Source: JAVJUS01 sp040220455
Lineage (GTDB): Bacteria; Pseudomonadota; Alphaproteobacteria; DSM-16000; Inquilinaceae
DNA: 64,000 nt
Assembly (NCBI GenBank): GCA_040220455.1
Contig: JAVJUS010000132.1
Span: forward strand, 7,702 to 71,701
Direction: 5' to 3'
This document shows positions 63,908 through 64,000 of this stretch, piece by piece. The notes under the pieces are model-generated. The model made no database searches. It was not told where the DNA came from and worked only from the letters and a program-made list of their open reading frames with translations. The position numbers and the translations under genes are program-made. Each line of letters begins with the position of its first letter. Within the stretch, counting starts at the first letter, position 1.

Positions 63908-64000
63908 CGGCGCCGCTCCGCCGCGCCCCGACTCGCCCCGTCCCGGTCGGCGGGTCCGGCCGGCCCGGCCTCCTCGTGCCCGCCGCCCGCTTCCGCCGCG
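63904..64000 (-). CDS. C-terminal tail of an upstream gene (partial)
   Basis: A reading frame open to the right edge ends at TGA 63904-63906, overlapping the ATPase ATG by four bases. The 31 visible residues are Gly/Ala/Arg-rich and uninformative. The overlap matches the coupling style of this operon, so the frame is probably a real gene end. Confidence 0.35.
   Translation of the reverse strand, partial: AAEAGGGHEEAGPAGPADRDGASRGAAERRR

Overview
The window is about 70% GC and gene-dense. It looks like an alphaproteobacterial chromosome, probably Rhodospirillales or a nearby order. The evidence is gene content and order: a ChvI/ChvG two-component system followed by a truncated HPr kinase, RapZ, EIIA-Man, HPr and enzyme I (the alphaproteobacterial regulatory PTS), and a block of Suv3-like helicase, S4 protein, TerB protein, FdxA, CarD and an RpoH sigma factor. 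This placement is inferred from family knowledge and was not checked by a search.

Layout. 1-1284: rhodanese and the start of a YeeE/YedE sulfur-transport gene. 1836-10200: a ten-gene plus-strand run that looks like a pathway for a halogenated free amino acid. It holds a LysE exporter, a Fe/2OG hydroxylase-type oxygenase, a cysteine-nucleophile aminoacyltransferase of the SyrC/CmaE kind, a stand-alone adenylation domain, a carrier protein, a SyrB2-type halogenase, a second carrier protein, an AstE/aspartoacylase-like deacylase, a GNAT and a type II thioesterase. 10219-12056: an orphan pair of Dpp-type permeases, convergent with that run. 12132-16401: PhhB, a HigBA-type toxin-antitoxin pair, a glyoxalase-fold protein, a WYL regulator, a PAS protein and an aldo/keto reductase. 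16678-25140: transglutaminase, GH15, HtpG, a membrane protein, an esterase and a CadC/ToxR-like regulator. 25163-34273: an exported protein and the helicase-to-RpoH housekeeping block. 34249-38215: adenylate cyclase, a nuclease homologue and proline iminopeptidase. 38406-46354: ChvIG-PTS operon with an extra SH3/PPC protein inside it. 46490-53030: small DUF1127-like protein, LysR regulator, a lower-GC SRPBCC/XRE pair, a lone YejA-like binding protein and an ATP-grasp enzyme. 53348-56390: a sugar ABC importer of FrcBCA type. 56714-57529: DUF3800. 57735-64000: a complete peptide-type ABC importer.

The main point of interest is the halogenation cluster. The halogenase has the diagnostic His-X-Ala iron site in place of His-X-Asp. 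The adenylation domain gives the specificity code DAFWLGGTF(K), which is valine-like. The transferase has Cys in its nucleophile elbow. No condensation domain is present, so the product is probably a small free (perhaps N-acylated) chlorinated amino acid such as a gamma-chlorovaline derivative. The acetyltransferase and deacylase could form a protect/deprotect pair, and LysE could export the product.

A second theme is a family of GTAG-headed REP/BIME palindromes scattered through intergenic DNA (12570-12678, 46384-46493, 47693-47726, 51792-51873). In three cases the GTAG head supplies the stop codon of the neighbouring gene. No tRNA, rRNA, CRISPR array, insertion sequence or origin was recognised by eye.
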